DNA of 45,777 nucleotides from Planctomycetaceae bacterium (GCA_002685335.1 NYWY01000045.1:1-45777); one strand, 5' to 3'; counted from the first letter of the stretch, positions 1-8,276 are shown. Notes: generated by a model not told the origin, from the letters alone. A program made the numbers and translations.

Positions 1-118
1 CACCGTAGGGGGCGCCGTAGTTGCCGGTGTAGCCACCGACGAAGGGGGCGTTCCAGTTACCGGTGAAGCCACCATAGGGGGCGCCGTAGTTGCCGGTGTA
101 GCCGCCGACGAAGGGGGC
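1..118. repeat. 69-bp coding tandem repeat
   Basis: A block of about 49 bases beginning CACCGTAGGGGGCGCC at 1 recurs at 70-118 with only two differences (G to A at the sixth base and one A/G change further on), giving a period of 69 bases (23 codons). It encodes the Gly/Tyr-rich repeat of the truncated gene on the minus strand. Confidence 0.75.
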
Positions 119-211
119 GAAGTCCGTGGGGCAGGGGCCGCTGAAGTTCGAGAAGTCGCTGAAACAGTTGTTGTACCCACCGAAGTCGGGGGTGTTGAAG
201 CCGTAACTCAT
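1..211 (-). CDS. Gly/Tyr/Asn-rich tandem-repeat protein, N-terminal part (truncated by window edge)
   Basis: An open frame of 70 codons starts at the ATG at 211 and runs off the left edge without a stop. The start has a GGGAGA purine stretch just upstream, reading from the minus strand. After about 30 residues with two Cys (SDFSNFSGPCPTDF) the protein becomes a tandem repeat of 23 residues, built from the blocks APFVGGYTGNYG and APYGGFTGNWN. At DNA level the repeat has a 69-base period and two copies are visible between 1 and 118. No hydrophobic signal peptide is seen at the N-terminus. The Gly/Tyr/Asn/Phe-rich composition resembles low-complexity structural or phase-separating proteins, but no family is recognised and the function is unknown. 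How many repeats follow cannot be seen. Confidence 0.7.
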   Translation of the reverse strand, partial: MSYGFNTPDFGGYNNCFSDFSNFSGPCPTDFAPFVGGYTGNYGAPYGGFTGNWNAPFVGGYTGNYGAPYG

Positions 212-396
212 GAAGATCGTCTCCCAGTCGTGAGAATCCCGTGGTTCGAGCCGCCCGCCGATTCCATCAGCGAAGTCATGACGATCCGATCCGGGGAAGT
301 GGATGAACAGTTGCCTGCCCGATGCAGGCTCTCGGTCCATCGGTTCTCATCCGGGGCGACTTTTCCTCCAGCCTCGTATTTCGGAGAATTCGTCGA

Positions 397-1677
397 CTAG
401 CCCTTCCAGGCGAAGTCCTGCCAGGCACCACCCAGCATCATGCCGATGGGGCCGGGCCCCGCGATCTCCACCCCGAGATCCCGTTCATCCCGGGTGTCGA
501 GAAGCAGCAGGTCGGCTCGTTTTCCCGGTTCCAGCGATCCGACCTCGTCCTGAAGGTCGAGTACGCACGCGGCGTTCCAGGTCGCGGCGGTGATCGCCTC
601 CGCCGGTCGCATCCCGCATTTCCGGCAGGCGAGGGCGATCGCGAGCGGAACCGACGGTGACGGGGCGGAGCCGGGGTTGTAGTTGCTCGCGATCGCCACC
701 GCGCCGCCCTGTTCGATGAAGGTCCGCCCGTCCGCGTATCGATCGTCAAGCGAGAACCCGCTGGTGGGGAGCAGCACGCCGATGGTTTCGCTCTGCGCGA
801 TTCGTTGAAGATCCGTGGATGACGTCGCCTCGAGGTGATCGACGCTCCGGGCGTTCATCTCGAGTGCGAGCCGGGTCATTCCGAGGCGATTGAACTGATC
901 GGTGTGGACCCGGATCGGGCATCCCAGTTCCTGGGCCGATTCGAAGAGTCGTCGGCAATCCGCGAGGTTCCAGGCTCCGTGTTCGCAGTAGGCGTCGCAG
1001 ACGATGCCGGGAAAGGCCGCGGCCACCTCCGGAAGCGTCTCCTCGATGATGCGGTCGATGGCGACGACGGAGTCCTCGGCGTCGGCGTCCAGGGCGTGAG
1101 CCCCGAGAAACGTCGGAATCACGATCTGGGGGGAACGTTCGGATGCGAGTCGAATGGCTCGGAGCATCTTGAGTTCCGTCTCCGAATCGAGTCCATATCC
1201 CGACTTCACCTCGACCGTCCCGGTTCCCAATCTGGCCATTCGCTCCAGACGACCGACCAGGGCTTCGGCCAGCAGTGTCTCTTCCGCCGCTCGAACCGCC
1301 CGCACGGTGGCCATGATCCCGCCTCCGCCGGCGAGGATGTCGAGGTAGCTGACCCCGGCGAGTCTGGCTTCGAATTCGTTGGTTCGGTCACCGGCGAAGC
1401 AGGCGTGCGTGTGACAGTCGACGAAGGCAGGCATCACGACCCGACCTTCGGCATGGACGACCCTGGTTTCAGCCGTGAGAACGGGGGCATCTCCGGCCCC
1501 GATCTCCTTGATTCCGCCCTCCTCGATCAGAATCCAACCCCGATCCACCACACCGAGGTCTGCGAGGTCTCTCCCTCGTCGAGGATCTCGATCCGAGGGG
1601 TCGGCGGAGGCCAGGGTGAGAATCCGGGCTCCGGTGATGGCGGTTCTGGCGGAGACAGATGTGGATCTCGTGGTCAT
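397..1677 (-). CDS. hutI: Imidazolonepropionase
   Basis: Hydrolyses 4-imidazolone-5-propanoate to N-formimidoyl-L-glutamate, the third step of histidine degradation; cytosolic amidohydrolase-fold metalloenzyme. The 426-residue product has the family pattern: the metal-binding HTH within CHTHACFAGDR (His89, His91), then NEFEARLAG and LAGGGGI, TFLGAHALD, CDAYCEHGAW, SVDHLEA, ASNYNPGSAP and the C-terminal LEPGKRADLLLLD. Length matches the family (about 400-420). A GTG at 1686 in the same frame is possible, but ATG 1677 is preferred because a -10-like TACCGT ends 7 bases before it and the GTG would lie inside that box. No hutH, hutU or hutG is adjacent, so the rest of the pathway must be elsewhere. 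Confidence 0.93.
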   Translation of the reverse strand: MTTRSTSVSARTAITGARILTLASADPSDRDPRRGRDLADLGVVDRGWILIEEGGIKEIGAGDAPVLTAETRVVHAEGRVVMPAFVDCHTHACFAGDRTNEFEARLAGVSYLDILAGGGGIMATVRAVRAAEETLLAEALVGRLERMARLGTGTVEVKSGYGLDSETELKMLRAIRLASERSPQIVIPTFLGAHALDADAEDSVVAIDRIIEETLPEVAAAFPGIVCDAYCEHGAWNLADCRRLFESAQELGCPIRVHTDQFNRLGMTRLALEMNARSVDHLEATSSTDLQRIAQSETIGVLLPTSGFSLDDRYADGRTFIEQGGAVAIASNYNPGSAPSPSVPLAIALACRKCGMRPAEAITAATWNAACVLDLQDEVGSLEPGKRADLLLLDTRDERDLGVEIAGPGPIGMMLGGAWQDFAWKG

Positions 1678-1684
1678 GAAACGC

Positions 1685-1690
1685 ACGGTA
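1685..1690 (-). promoter_or_regulatory. -10-like box TACCGT for leaderless hutI
   Basis: On the minus strand TACCGT is followed by 7 bases and then the ATG at 1677, so transcription would start at or beside the start codon. The same arrangement recurs at several genes in this window, which is the main reason to believe it. Confidence 0.5.
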
Positions 1691-1720
1691 GCCAGCAGCC
1701 GCCCGATCGTCCTCCTCCGC

Positions 1721-1726
1721 TACACT
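1721..1726 (+). promoter_or_regulatory. -10-like box TACACT upstream of the STAS gene
   Basis: TACACT matches the TANNNT hexamer seen before other genes here. It lies 63 bases before the STAS-domain start and only 30 bases from the oppositely directed hutI box, suggesting a divergent promoter pair with a 5' leader of about 57 bases for the plus-strand gene. Confidence 0.35.
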
Positions 1727-1789
1727 CCGCCGTTCCCGTTCCGGGGCCATCCTGGCCCCGGACCAATTCGTCCCCCGAGACCGTGACCC

Positions 1790-2173
1790 ATGTCCAGCCT
1801 TCCTGACAAGCACGCCACCAGCCTCGTCGAGATCACCCGCCGAGCCGGAATCCTGCTCATCAAGCCCGTCGGCCCGAGCATCGGTCAGCGCGAAGCTCCG
1901 ATCATCCAGAAGGAGGTCGAGCCCTACTTCAAGGAGATGGGGAAGGATCTGGACCACCTGGTTCTGGACATGACCAGCACGACGTTCATGTCGTCGATGG
2001 GACTCGGGATGTGCATCGCGCTCCGAAACACCGCGAACGGGGTGAAGTCCGATTCGATCCTCTTCGGGCTCAGCAAGGAGCTTCACGGCCTCATGTCGAT
2101 GATGAAGATCGAGAAGCTCTACAAGATCGCCAAGGATCAGTCCCAGCTCAACAAGATGATCGGCGCCGGCTGA
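1790..2173 (+). CDS. STAS-domain protein (anti-sigma factor antagonist-like)
   Basis: A 127-residue single-domain protein fitting the SpoIIAA/RsbV type of STAS proteins, which bind anti-sigma kinases or act in other phospho-switches in the cytoplasm. The diagnostic stretch is VLDMTSTTFMSSMGLGMCIA: a beta strand ending in D-x-T, then SSxGLG, where the family carries its regulatory phospho-serine (here Ser68 or Ser69). The flanking N-terminal strand (GILLIKPVGPSIGQ) and C-terminal LFGLSKELHGLMSMMKIEKLYKI helices also fit. No partner kinase or phosphatase gene is next to it, so its pathway is not shown. The upstream neighbour hutI is divergent and the downstream neighbour is convergent, so it is transcribed alone. 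Confidence 0.85.
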   Translation: MSSLPDKHATSLVEITRRAGILLIKPVGPSIGQREAPIIQKEVEPYFKEMGKDLDHLVLDMTSTTFMSSMGLGMCIALRNTANGVKSDSILFGLSKELHGLMSMMKIEKLYKIAKDQSQLNKMIGAG

Positions 2174-2216
2174 TCACCGGTGATGGGTCCCCTGGCGAGC
2201 CGGCCGCGGACACCGA

Positions 2217-3161
2217 TCATTCACCGGTGTGGATCACGATGTCGGCTCGCCCGAGATCCTCGTCGCCGAGGCGTCCGGGATCGTTCGAACTGACGCAACT
2301 GATCACCAGAAGTTCGACGTCCGGCCGGAGCCGTCGGATCTCCCGGATGGTGCCGCCTTCGAAGTCCGCGTGGAATCGCCCCACCAGCAACACGACGCGA
2401 TCGATCTCCGGTCGCTCGAGGGCCCGGACGGCCGAAGAAGCCATCGTCGCATCCCACACCATCTGGCTCCGGAAGACCTTGCGGATGTTCTCCTCCGGAA
2501 CGTCTTTCTCACTCATCTCCCGCATGAGATCGCGGAATCGAATCCAGTAGCCACCTTGATCGAGCGTGGTCGGGATCTCGAAGTTCGCGCGGGTCTCGGC
2601 CGGGAGGTCCTCGAGAACCTCGTAGCCCTCCAGTCTCGCCTGGCGAACGTACTCCCGAGGGGCGTTGGCCGCGATGATCGGTGACCCTGCATCGCGGGCC
2701 GCGTCGAGGATCGGTTGGTAGAAACTCGACCAGGAATCGGGGCCGCCCCAGTTCGTCGACCCGGTTGCAGTCACGAATTCCCCGGTGGGCAGATCACCCG
2801 CGATCCAGGCGTCGATCGCATCCTGTTCGTCTCGTTCCAGCATCTCCAACGCGATCGCGGTTCGATCGTCGATCGCCACGAGATCCTCGACCAGTGCGAG
2901 CTGGAAGCCATGCGCGACGAGGTCGTCATGCTCCTCTCCGATCACCACGATCTGCGCCTGCAGTGAATCCTCGACCACCCGGTTCCAGTCGACCTCGGTT
3001 CCCAGCGAACCATCCCGCATCGGCAGTTCGGTGAACGAGATCGGCGTCGAAGTGCAGCCGGATGCGAGTCCGAGGCCGGCCAACAGGATGCCGAGCAACG
3101 GACCGAGATTCCAGGGTGATCGCCGGGTTTCGGAGGGAACACAATGAGGTGTGGGACGCAT
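2217..3161 (-). CDS. ChaN-like (haem-binding uptake family) lipoprotein
   Basis: Putative lipoprotein of the ChaN/DUF399 family, a Tiki/EreA-like fold found in iron or haem-uptake contexts and in proteins of unknown role. The family pattern is visible in order: VVIGEEHDDLVAH, ALEMLERDEQDAIDAW, a WSSFYQPILDAARDAG block, IIAANAPREYVRQARLEG, SQMVWDATMASS and VLLVGRFHADFEGG. From the chosen ATG at 3161 there is a short basic N-region, a hydrophobic stretch (LLGILLAGLG) and the lipobox LASGC with Cys36. An ATG at 3236 with a CGGAGA stretch before it would add 25 residues and cannot be excluded. It is convergent with the STAS gene. No TonB receptor or haem transporter is adjacent, so the ligand is not indicated. 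Confidence 0.8.
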   Translation of the reverse strand: MRPTPHCVPSETRRSPWNLGPLLGILLAGLGLASGCTSTPISFTELPMRDGSLGTEVDWNRVVEDSLQAQIVVIGEEHDDLVAHGFQLALVEDLVAIDDRTAIALEMLERDEQDAIDAWIAGDLPTGEFVTATGSTNWGGPDSWSSFYQPILDAARDAGSPIIAANAPREYVRQARLEGYEVLEDLPAETRANFEIPTTLDQGGYWIRFRDLMREMSEKDVPEENIRKVFRSQMVWDATMASSAVRALERPEIDRVVLLVGRFHADFEGGTIREIRRLRPDVELLVISCVSSNDPGRLGDEDLGRADIVIHTGE

Positions 3162-3293
3162 TGGGGGAGTATCTCTGATTCGGGTCGTGCGGGTCATGCC
3201 GGTCGTCGGGATTCCCCGAGAAATCCCCGGCCTCATGTCTCCGGGTTCAAGGGGTCGGCGACGCTGAAGGGGGCATGATCAGGACGTGAAATC

Positions 3294-4964
3294 ATGACCC
3301 GACCCACGCGCTTCAGTTCGTTCCTCGGTCCGTGCCTCGCCCTCGGGATGGTCGTGCTGTCGGCGTGGACGCCGAGATCCGTCCTGGGTTCATCCGGTCT
3401 CGGTGGCGACCCGGTCTGGGAAGGGCTGCACCTCGAGTCGTTCGAATTCTCGACCTCCCCGACGGACCGGAATGGACCGCGATCCGCGATGGAATGGTGC
3501 CGGACCGAAGGACGACAGGTCGGCAATGGATTCTGTCCCACCGGAGGGGCCTGGCGGCTCGGACCCGGGGAATCGATCGCGGCTTCCATCCGGCTGACGG
3601 TCGACTGCGGTCGAATCCGGATCTGGACCTACGTCGCGGGCCTCGACACCACGGGATCCTCGATCCGACTGGGAGTCTCGGATGGTGGATGTGGTGTCCA
3701 GGACGGCATCCAGGTGCCGATCCAGTCGACGGGGGGTGCCTGCGTCGACCTCGCGATCGAGGATCTGGCACCGACGGATGGGGATGCGATCCTGGTCGAG
3801 TGGTTCAACGGAGGTGCGTCGGTGATGCTGATCGACGAGGTGTTCGTGGAGGGTTCCGACTGCGACTCCGCGGCGTCTCATGCATGCTGCGAGGTCGGCG
3901 CCGCGGGTTGCATCGACGAGGTGACCGAGGCGTGTGTCTGCGAGTTGGATCCCTTCTGCTGCGAGACCGCCTGGGATGCCACGTGCGTGGCCACGGTTTC
4001 CGTCGGCGGATGCGGCGACTGCGGCGTCGACTGCCTCCCCGGACTCTCCCTCGATTTCGGGGAGACCTACATTCCCGGCGGAGTCTGCCTCGCCTTTCCG
4101 GATCTCTTCGAGGCCTGCGACGGGGCGGGGCCGTATCTCACGACGTCCGGAAGCTGTGCCGGCCCCGATGACGTGGCGCTTCGTTTCGGTGGCGGGTTCC
4201 CCTGGTCGACCATCGAGACCCGATGTCTCGACCTCGATCAGGCAGGGTCCGCTCGGCTTCGATTCCAGTGCGAGACCCAGCCGGGGGTGCCGGGACCGGT
4301 GATCGAGGCGCGGTTGGCGGATGGGACGTTGCTTGAAATCGCCCGGGTGCCTCTGGCCTTCGATTCCGGCTGTCGCCCGATCGACGTCGATCTCACGCCG
4401 ATCCTCGGGGGGGGGCCGTTTCGACTTCGTTTCGCTTCCGGCTCCAGCGTCGCGGACGCGACCCGGATGGATGAGATTCGAATCGAGTTGGACCCGCCGC
4501 ATGATCCGTGCGAGATCGGGACGCCGGGATCCTCCGAGCCCGAAATCGATGCCTGTGTCTGCGCGATCGACGTCTTCTGCTGCGAGGAGGGGTGGGACGA
4601 GACCTGCGTGGCGATCGCCGCCACGATCTGCGGAGCCTGCGAATCGATTCCTTCCTGCGGGCTGAACGGCCCCTGTGACCAGGTCCGCCCGCTTCCTGGC
4701 TGCGATGACCAGTCCTGTTGCGAGACGACCTGCGGGATCGACCCCTATTGCTGCGTGATCGCCTGGGATGCTCCCTGCGTCTCGATATCAAACCTCGAAT
4801 GCGGATCGCCCTCACCCGACCTCGATGGGGATGGAATCGTGGGTGGAGCCGATCTCGGGATCCTTCTCGCCGACTGGGGTCGTCAGGGAGGGCCGGCGGA
4901 TCTGGACCGGGACGGGGTGGTCTCGGGAGGTGACCTTGGAATCATGCTCGCATCCTGGGGTTGA
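3294..4964 (+). CDS. Secreted cysteine-rich protein with dockerin-like C-terminal tail
   Basis: A 556-residue exported protein: signal peptide at about 1-32 (hydrophobic PCLALGMVVLSAW). Two jelly-roll-like beta regions (about 40-190 and 250-400) have no assigned family. Three copies of a cysteine motif C-x2-D-x-[FY]-CC-x3-WD-x2-C-[VS] sit at about 216-232, 423-439 and 480-496, each close to further Cys pairs such as ACCE, CGDC and CGAC. The C-terminus (509-529 and 536-556) is a duplicated DxDxDGxVxGxDLGIxLAxWG element with the Asp spacing of dockerin/EF-hand calcium loops. Such tails are common on planctomycete secreted proteins. Substrate and function are unknown; cell-surface attachment or calcium-dependent binding is inference. 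The ATG at 3294 is preceded by GGACGTGAAATC, a weak ribosome-binding site. Confidence 0.85.
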   Translation: MTRPTRFSSFLGPCLALGMVVLSAWTPRSVLGSSGLGGDPVWEGLHLESFEFSTSPTDRNGPRSAMEWCRTEGRQVGNGFCPTGGAWRLGPGESIAASIRLTVDCGRIRIWTYVAGLDTTGSSIRLGVSDGGCGVQDGIQVPIQSTGGACVDLAIEDLAPTDGDAILVEWFNGGASVMLIDEVFVEGSDCDSAASHACCEVGAAGCIDEVTEACVCELDPFCCETAWDATCVATVSVGGCGDCGVDCLPGLSLDFGETYIPGGVCLAFPDLFEACDGAGPYLTTSGSCAGPDDVALRFGGGFPWSTIETRCLDLDQAGSARLRFQCETQPGVPGPVIEARLADGTLLEIARVPLAFDSGCRPIDVDLTPILGGGPFRLRFASGSSVADATRMDEIRIELDPPHDPCEIGTPGSSEPEIDACVCAIDVFCCEEGWDETCVAIAATICGACESIPSCGLNGPCDQVRPLPGCDDQSCCETTCGIDPYCCVIAWDAPCVSISNLECGSPSPDLDGDGIVGGADLGILLADWGRQGGPADLDRDGVVSGGDLGIMLASWG

Positions 4965-5013
4965 GCGACGGGTGGGAATCGGGCGATGTCCCGTCGAATC
5001 GGTCCGTCGTCGA

Positions 5014-5019
5014 TACACT
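5014..5019 (+). promoter_or_regulatory. -10-like box TACACT immediately before methyltransferase start
   Basis: TACACT ends 8 bases before the ATG at 5028, leaving no room for a Shine-Dalgarno site; consistent with a leaderless or nearly leaderless transcript. Confidence 0.5.
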
Positions 5020-5027
5020 TCGACCCC

Positions 5028-5873
5028 ATGTCCAATCGCACCGAGAAGAAGAAACAGGCCAAGGCCGTCAAGCAGGGATGGCGCACCGCCGAAGGCAGTG
5101 ACCGACACGAGCTCTACGAGCTTTCGGTGCAGGCGGTCGAACCCGAGATCGATTTCGTCGATCGAGTGTGGGAACGAATCCGAGGGCGGACCGCGACCCG
5201 GCTTCGAGAGGATTTCTGCGGCACCTTCGCGGCGGCCTGCGAGTGGATCCAACGTCGTGAAGAGAACCATGCGGTGGGGGTCGATCTCGACCAGGAGGTC
5301 CTGGGCTGGGGACGGGAGCACAATCTCAGTTCCCTCGATGCCGGCCAGCAGGCAAGAGTCGAACTGGTGACTCGCGACGTGCGGAACAGCGGCGTCGAAG
5401 ACGTCGAGACCGTGCTCGCGATGAACTTCAGTTACTTCATCTTCAAGACCCGGGAAGGACTCCGGGAGTACTTCGCGTCGGTCTACCGGGATCTCGCCGA
5501 CGACGGGATCTTCATCTGCGATGCCTACGGCGGAAGCGAGTCGTACACCGAGATGGAGGAGGAACGTGATCTCGACGGTTTCACCTACGTCTGGGATCAG
5601 CACTTCTACGATCCGGTGACCAACGACGTGGTCAATCACATCCACTTCCGGTTCCCCGACGACACCGAGATGACCCGGGCTTTCTCGTACGAGTGGCGGC
5701 TCTGGTCGCTGCCCGAGATTCGGGAGGTCCTCGAGGAGGCTGGCTTCAAGAACGTGACCGTCTGGTGGGAAGGCACGGAGGAGGACACCGGCGAAGGGGA
5801 CGGAGAGTTCGAGCCCGCAGAGCGGGGCGAGGCGTGCCCGGGCTGGATCGCCTACTTCACCGCCGAGAAGTGA
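5028..5873 (+). CDS. Class I SAM-dependent methyltransferase
   Basis: A 281-residue cytosolic methyltransferase with the Rossmann-type SAM motifs: motif I LREDFCGTFAAACEW (in place of the usual GxGxG), an acidic strand end AVGVDLDQEVLGWG that would bind the ribose hydroxyls, ELVTRDVRN, and AMNFSYFIFKTREGLREYF. Later come DGIFICDAYGG and YTEMEEERDLDGFTYVWDQ. The FCGT-type motif I is typical of an uncharacterised bacterial subfamily and the acceptor is not known. The start at 5028 is chosen because it gives a basic, Lys-rich N-terminus (NRTEKKKQAKAVKQGW), and the region upstream reads as a -10 box rather than protein. A longer frame from 4986 is possible but unlikely. It is followed 62 bases later by the prenyl synthase on the same strand. 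Confidence 0.85.
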   Translation: MSNRTEKKKQAKAVKQGWRTAEGSDRHELYELSVQAVEPEIDFVDRVWERIRGRTATRLREDFCGTFAAACEWIQRREENHAVGVDLDQEVLGWGREHNLSSLDAGQQARVELVTRDVRNSGVEDVETVLAMNFSYFIFKTREGLREYFASVYRDLADDGIFICDAYGGSESYTEMEEERDLDGFTYVWDQHFYDPVTNDVVNHIHFRFPDDTEMTRAFSYEWRLWSLPEIREVLEEAGFKNVTVWWEGTEEDTGEGDGEFEPAERGEACPGWIAYFTAEK

Positions 5874-5935
5874 GTCCGGGACGGCGAATCCCCGGACTCA
5901 GGAGAGACGAAACCATTCGGCCGGACCTTTGAACC

Positions 5936-6928
5936 ATGATCGATCTCGACCCCCGACACGACCGGATCGCCGCCCCCCTCGCCGAAGCGCTCGGCGAGGT
6001 CTCGCGGGTGTTTGAACGGCAGATCGCCAGTGACTTCCCGGCGGTCGCGGATCTCTGCGGCCACGTCGCTCGCTATCGCGGGAAGATGTTGAGACCGACC
6101 CTGACCCTCCTCTCCGGCGCGTCCGCGGCGGGCGGGGATCTCTCGGTGTTCGAAAAGGACGCCCTGCTGCGTCTTTCGGGCGTGGTCGAAATGATCCACA
6201 TGGCGACCCTCGTGCACGACGACGTCCTCGACGAGGCGGACGATCGCCGCGGCGGGGCGACGGTGAATCGGCTTCGGGGAAACGAGACCGCGGTGATGCT
6301 GGGCGACTACCTCATCTCGAACGCCTTCCACCTGGCGGCGTCGATCGGTGATGCGGACCTCACCGAGCGGCTCGGGGCGGTCACCAACACGCTCTGCGAG
6401 GGAGAGCTGGTCCAGCTCCACCATCGGGATGATCTCGGACTGGATTTTTCGACCTACATTGAGATCGTCCGTCGCAAGACCGCGGTCCTGGTCGGAGCCT
6501 GCGGCCGACTGGGCGCCATGATCGTCGGCGGTGAGCCGGAGACGGTCGAGGCACTTGGACAGTTCGGCGAGCGGCTGGGCATCGCGTTCCAGGTGCGGGA
6601 CGACATCCTGGATCTCGAAGGCGACCTCGAAGTCGTCGGAAAGAGCGTGGGACGCGATCTCGCCAAGGGAAAGCTCACCCTGCCGATGATCCTGCTTCTT
6701 GACGATGCCGATGCGGAGACCTTCTCGTCCGCGGTGGACGTCTTCCGTCGCCGCGACGCCAATGGGTTGCTCGAACTGCTTCGAGCCGGAGACGCCATCG
6801 ACCGGGCTCAGGAATTCGCGGTCGAACAGGTCGACGTCGCGGTCCGGGCGATCGAGGGTCGCGACTTCGGCGGCACGGAGGATCTCCTCCGGGACCTCGC
6901 CCGTGCGGTGGTCTCCCGCGAACGCTGA
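5936..6928 (+). CDS. Polyprenyl (octaprenyl-type) diphosphate synthase
   Basis: Trans-type prenyltransferase that elongates farnesyl or geranyl diphosphate with isopentenyl diphosphate, most likely to make the menaquinone or ubiquinone side chain. The 330 residues contain RYRGKMLRPTLTLL (IPP-binding region), the first aspartate-rich motif DDVLDEADDRRGG preceded by MATLVHD, GDYLISNAF, a Lys-Thr (RRKTAVL) segment, and the second aspartate-rich motif FQVRDDILDLEGD followed by GKSVGRDLAKGKLTLP. All metal-binding Asp residues are present. Length fits the IspB/HepT group. The chain length cannot be read with certainty. It converges on the thioredoxin-like gene, leaving only 11 bases between the two stops. 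Confidence 0.92.
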   Translation: MIDLDPRHDRIAAPLAEALGEVSRVFERQIASDFPAVADLCGHVARYRGKMLRPTLTLLSGASAAGGDLSVFEKDALLRLSGVVEMIHMATLVHDDVLDEADDRRGGATVNRLRGNETAVMLGDYLISNAFHLAASIGDADLTERLGAVTNTLCEGELVQLHHRDDLGLDFSTYIEIVRRKTAVLVGACGRLGAMIVGGEPETVEALGQFGERLGIAFQVRDDILDLEGDLEVVGKSVGRDLAKGKLTLPMILLLDDADAETFSSAVDVFRRRDANGLLELLRAGDAIDRAQEFAVEQVDVAVRAIEGRDFGGTEDLLRDLARAVVSRER

Positions 6929-6939
6929 AACAGATCGAC

Positions 6940-8160
6940 TCAGCGCTTCGAGGCTGAAGCCCAACGCGAGGGGGGATGTCCGCCGGAGGCGTCGCCGTCC
7001 GGGGAAGCCGCGTCGCCAGAGGTGACTCCCGGGTCGGCGTCGATGATCTGTTGCACGATCTCCGTGGTCAGTCGTGCCGGGTGGCCCTGCCAGCGGACGA
7101 TCCAGTCGGTGGACATCACGGCCACGTGAGGAATGCCTCGGATGTTGAAGGCGCTCTTCATCCGCCCGTCTGGATCGAGGGCGAGGCTGTACCGGAAGGT
7201 CGTCGGGTCGAGTTTCCGCTGCCTCAGCCCCTGCATGAACCGATCCGGCGACTCATCCGAGATCCCGACGCACTCCACCTTCCCTCGAAAGGTGTTGGCG
7301 ATCTCGTTCATGTGGGGAATGGCCTTGACGCATGGTCCGCACCACGTGGCCCAGAAATCGACGATCGCGACCTTGCCTCGGGCATCCGGCTCCGGGCTCA
7401 GCCAGCGTTCGACGAAGAAATCCGGTGCCTTTCGACCGCGGAGGTCCGCCGCGGAGCCGACGCCGCCTTCGATCGGGGGATAGCTGGTGGCGATGTCGCT
7501 GGTCGCGTCTTCAGGTTCGGACGGACTGATCCGGGCGGCCGGGAGATCGTCCTGGTCGAAGGGTTCGGCGACGACCTTGGCGACCGCGGCTCGAAGGCCC
7601 TTGTCGGTCAGGCCCGCATAGCGGACCTCTCCTTCGCGATCGATCACGACGTTGATCGGGCGGCGATAGGCGCCGATCAGATCACAGGTCGCCCCGGACG
7701 CGTCGAACGCGACCGGGAAGGGGCTCTTCACGCGTTCGCAGAATGCGGCGGCCTTCTCGATTCCCTCGGGCGTGTGGAGAAGCACCACGACCACGTCTCC
7801 GGATTTCCCGACCTCTCGCAACGCCTTCTCGACCTTCCGCGGAATGGTCCGACCTTGCGAGGTGCCCGCGGTCCAACTCTGGATGACCAGCACCCGACCC
7901 TTCATCTCCGTCATCGACTTGAACGGCGAGCGCCCCTTCGACCAGGTGAGATCCTCGGGGAGATCGGGCATGGCGAAGCCCACGCCGGTCTCGGCCGCGG
8001 CGCGATCGGCGGCGTTCAGGCGATCCTTCCAGCGGCGTGACTCCTCGTCGTCCGCGTGGGGTGCGGACGCCGATGCGATGGGCCCGACGCCGGCGATGGC
8101 GACCGGCATCGCCAGAGCGAGGAAGGCGACGAACAGACGATTTCGAGTGTTGGTTCGCAT
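6940..8160 (-). CDS. Exported protein with two thioredoxin-like domains (TlpA/redoxin type)
   Basis: A 406-residue exported protein. A signal peptide is seen at 1-33 (RLFVAFLALAMPVAIAG). The first thioredoxin-fold domain (about 75-200) has the strand GRVLVIQSWTAG but lacks the CxxC active site: the position reads WTAGTSQG (96-103). It does keep a cis-Pro-like RRPINVVIDREG segment. The second domain (about 240-370) is a complete TlpA-like domain with VDFWATWCGPCVKAIPHMN (Cys274, Cys277) and FNIRGIPHVAVMS. The last 35 residues are Ser/Asp/Pro-rich. The probable role is periplasmic thiol-disulfide exchange, with the degenerate domain in binding or structure; this is inference. ATG 8160 was chosen because it opens the signal peptide; longer in-frame starts would bury it. 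Confidence 0.85.
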   Translation of the reverse strand: MRTNTRNRLFVAFLALAMPVAIAGVGPIASASAPHADDEESRRWKDRLNAADRAAAETGVGFAMPDLPEDLTWSKGRSPFKSMTEMKGRVLVIQSWTAGTSQGRTIPRKVEKALREVGKSGDVVVVLLHTPEGIEKAAAFCERVKSPFPVAFDASGATCDLIGAYRRPINVVIDREGEVRYAGLTDKGLRAAVAKVVAEPFDQDDLPAARISPSEPEDATSDIATSYPPIEGGVGSAADLRGRKAPDFFVERWLSPEPDARGKVAIVDFWATWCGPCVKAIPHMNEIANTFRGKVECVGISDESPDRFMQGLRQRKLDPTTFRYSLALDPDGRMKSAFNIRGIPHVAVMSTDWIVRWQGHPARLTTEIVQQIIDADPGVTSGDAASPDGDASGGHPPSRWASASKR

Positions 8161-8276
8161 GTGGCTTCTGGTGCTTCCGGAGTCCGGTCTTGAATGGGTC
8201 TCGCGATGGCCGGGAACGGCTCGGAATCCATGGTACGAAAACGCCTCGCGGGATCGGAACCGCGATTCGCGGGGAA

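Noticed and set aside
1..118. CRISPR-like array at the left edge
   Set aside because: The period is a multiple of three, the repeated and intervening bases are all in one open frame, and both halves are repeated, so it is a coding repeat.
241..254. GGTTCGAGCC resembling a tRNA T-arm
   Set aside because: No acceptor stem, anticodon arm or D-arm can be built around it.
313..329. GCCTGC-CCGAT-GCAGGC hairpin between the first two minus-strand genes
   Set aside because: Short stem without a T-run in either direction; likely chance in G+C-rich DNA.
835..1806. Long plus-strand frame opposite hutI
   Set aside because: Antisense shadow of a well-matched enzyme; its translation is Arg/Gly/Asp low complexity with no family motif.
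2174..2232. TCACCGGTGA palindrome and a nearby TTCACCGGTG between convergent genes
   Set aside because: Too short to support a terminator and no T-run; no other copies noticed.
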